From assembly GCA_015486705.1 (NCBI GenBank), contig WFRG01000079.1, positions 1 through 8,460 of the forward strand: DNA of 8,460 nucleotides. Direction: 5' to 3'. The DNA comes from Hippea sp. GTDB taxonomy: Bacteria > Campylobacterota_A > Desulfurellia > Desulfurellales > Hippeaceae. Below, in pieces: positions 7,916-8,460 of the stretch; positions within the stretch are counted from its first letter, which is position 1; each line of letters opens with the position of its first letter. Below the pieces are notes generated by a model. It saw nothing but the letters and a program-made list of their open reading frames with translations. It ran no database searches and had not been told where the DNA came from. A program made the position numbers and the translations under genes.

Positions 7916-8460
7916 AGTTGAGCCTCTTTTGAAGCAGTTCCCTTTTGAAAAAAGGGGAGATCACTACATATACGATAACCTAATCCTATACATAAATCAT
8001 GGAAAGGGGGCTTTGTCTCTTGCCTTTAAGAGTGTTGAGATTTCTGTTATATATGGCATAGATATTGCACTTCTTTTTGGTCTTGCGGGCAGTGTGTCTG
8101 ATTTTTCGATTGGCGATCTTGTAAGTGTATCGAAGGTGAAGTTGATGGATGGCTCTTCAAATCCCGTGTACAATCCAATGGAGCTGATCACTGTTAAGGG
8201 TTTAAAATCCGTCGAGTGTGTTACACTTTTAGCAGGTTTTAATTTTGATAGCGAATGCATTGGTCTGTTCGGTGATGTTGTGGATAGAGAGGCGTACTTT
8301 TTTGCCAAAGCTTTTAGAAGTTTGGATAAGCCGTGTTTTGTTTTTAAGGTTATTAGTGATAAAAACGATAGAGCTTCCATAAATGCTTTTAAAAAAGAGA
8401 GTGTGGATATTGGCAAATTTGCGGAGATTTTGAAGTTAATGATGTGGACTGACAAGGATG
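7884..8460 (+). CDS. Nucleoside phosphorylase/nucleosidase-family protein (3' truncated by window edge)
   Basis: 192 residues are visible and the frame is open at the window end. The product resembles the PNP_UDP_1 family, the MTA/SAH nucleosidases and futalosine hydrolases. Aligned by eye to E. coli MTA/SAH nucleosidase: E11 in GEVEPLL matches Glu12, NHGKGALSLAF (38-48) the glycine-rich loop, LLFGLAGSV (63-71) the GSAGG region, and IGDLVSVS (76-83) the GDIV strand. VDRE (133-136) matches the ribose-binding VEME, and VISDKND (156-162) holds D159 at the catalytic Asp197 position. The region before VDRE is shorter than in E. coli, and Arg replaces the ribose-contacting Met. Substrate is therefore uncertain: a futalosine/aminofutalosine nucleosidase (menaquinone pathway), an MTA/SAH nucleosidase or an uncharacterised relative. 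ATG 7884 is the first start after an in-frame stop at 7839. It has no Shine-Dalgarno, but starting later would remove E11. Overlap with the preceding gene suggests coupled translation. Confidence 0.7.
   Translation, partial: MIFLASEHKGEVEPLLKQFPFEKRGDHYIYDNLILYINHGKGALSLAFKSVEISVIYGIDIALLFGLAGSVSDFSIGDLVSVSKVKLMDGSSNPVYNPMELITVKGLKSVECVTLLAGFNFDSECIGLFGDVVDREAYFFAKAFRSLDKPCFVFKVISDKNDRASINAFKKESVDIGKFAEILKLMMWTDKD

Noticed and set aside
7997..8455. 152-codon open frame on the minus strand near the window end
   Set aside because: The + strand frame here carries nucleosidase-family motifs (FGLAGS, IGDLV, VISD). The minus frame is a low-information shadow.
1..8460. CRISPR array, insertion sequence, phage, toxin-antitoxin or RNA gene
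   Set aside because: The sequence is almost fully covered by recognised coding regions. No direct-repeat array, transposase, terminal inverted repeats, or tRNA/rRNA-like segments were seen.

Overview
The window is compact, ordinary bacterial chromosome with every gene on the + strand. It suggests a diderm (Gram-negative type) bacterium. The evidence is a type IV pilus / type II-like secretin (outer-membrane pore) and a signal-peptide protein resembling LolA. Base composition is AT-rich, and the pyrimidine genes use the NAD-linked PyrK/PyrD class 1B dihydroorotate dehydrogenase, which is common in anaerobes. An anaerobic, possibly thermophilic lineage close to the former deltaproteobacteria or Desulfurellales (Hippea/Desulfurella type) would fit. 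That placement is recollection-based inference, not proof.

Layout: (i) 1-1627 is the 3' part of a pilQ-like secretin gene whose start lies before the window. (ii) 1627-2073 is smpB, the tmRNA-binding protein of trans-translation, joined to pilQ by a TGATG stop/start overlap. (iii) 2074-2134 is the only intergenic gap (61 bases), with a plausible sigma70-type promoter and a ribosome binding site for carB. (iv) 2135-7437 holds carB, greA, pyrK and pyrD. (v) 7385-7915 is a small exported LolA-like protein whose signal peptide is encoded inside the end of pyrD in another frame. (vi) 7884-8460 is the nearly complete 5' part of a short, divergent nucleoside phosphorylase/nucleosidase-family gene that runs off the window.

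From carB to the last gene, each gene overlaps the next (8, 4, 16, 53 and 32 bases). This looks like one translationally coupled transcript. CarB makes carbamoyl phosphate for UMP and arginine. PyrK and PyrD oxidise dihydroorotate to orotate and pass electrons to NAD+. GreA rescues backtracked RNA polymerase and has no enzymatic link to the pathway. The LolA-like protein and the nucleosidase-like enzyme also appear to be riders on the operon, the latter possibly touching nucleoside salvage or menaquinone synthesis.

I saw no RNA gene, CRISPR array, insertion sequence, repeat array, terminator or phage gene, and no strong sign of an undescribed system. The points most worth a second look are the 53-base dual-coding overlap at the pyrD end, the divergent nucleosidase-family protein, and the composition change between pilQ and the rest.
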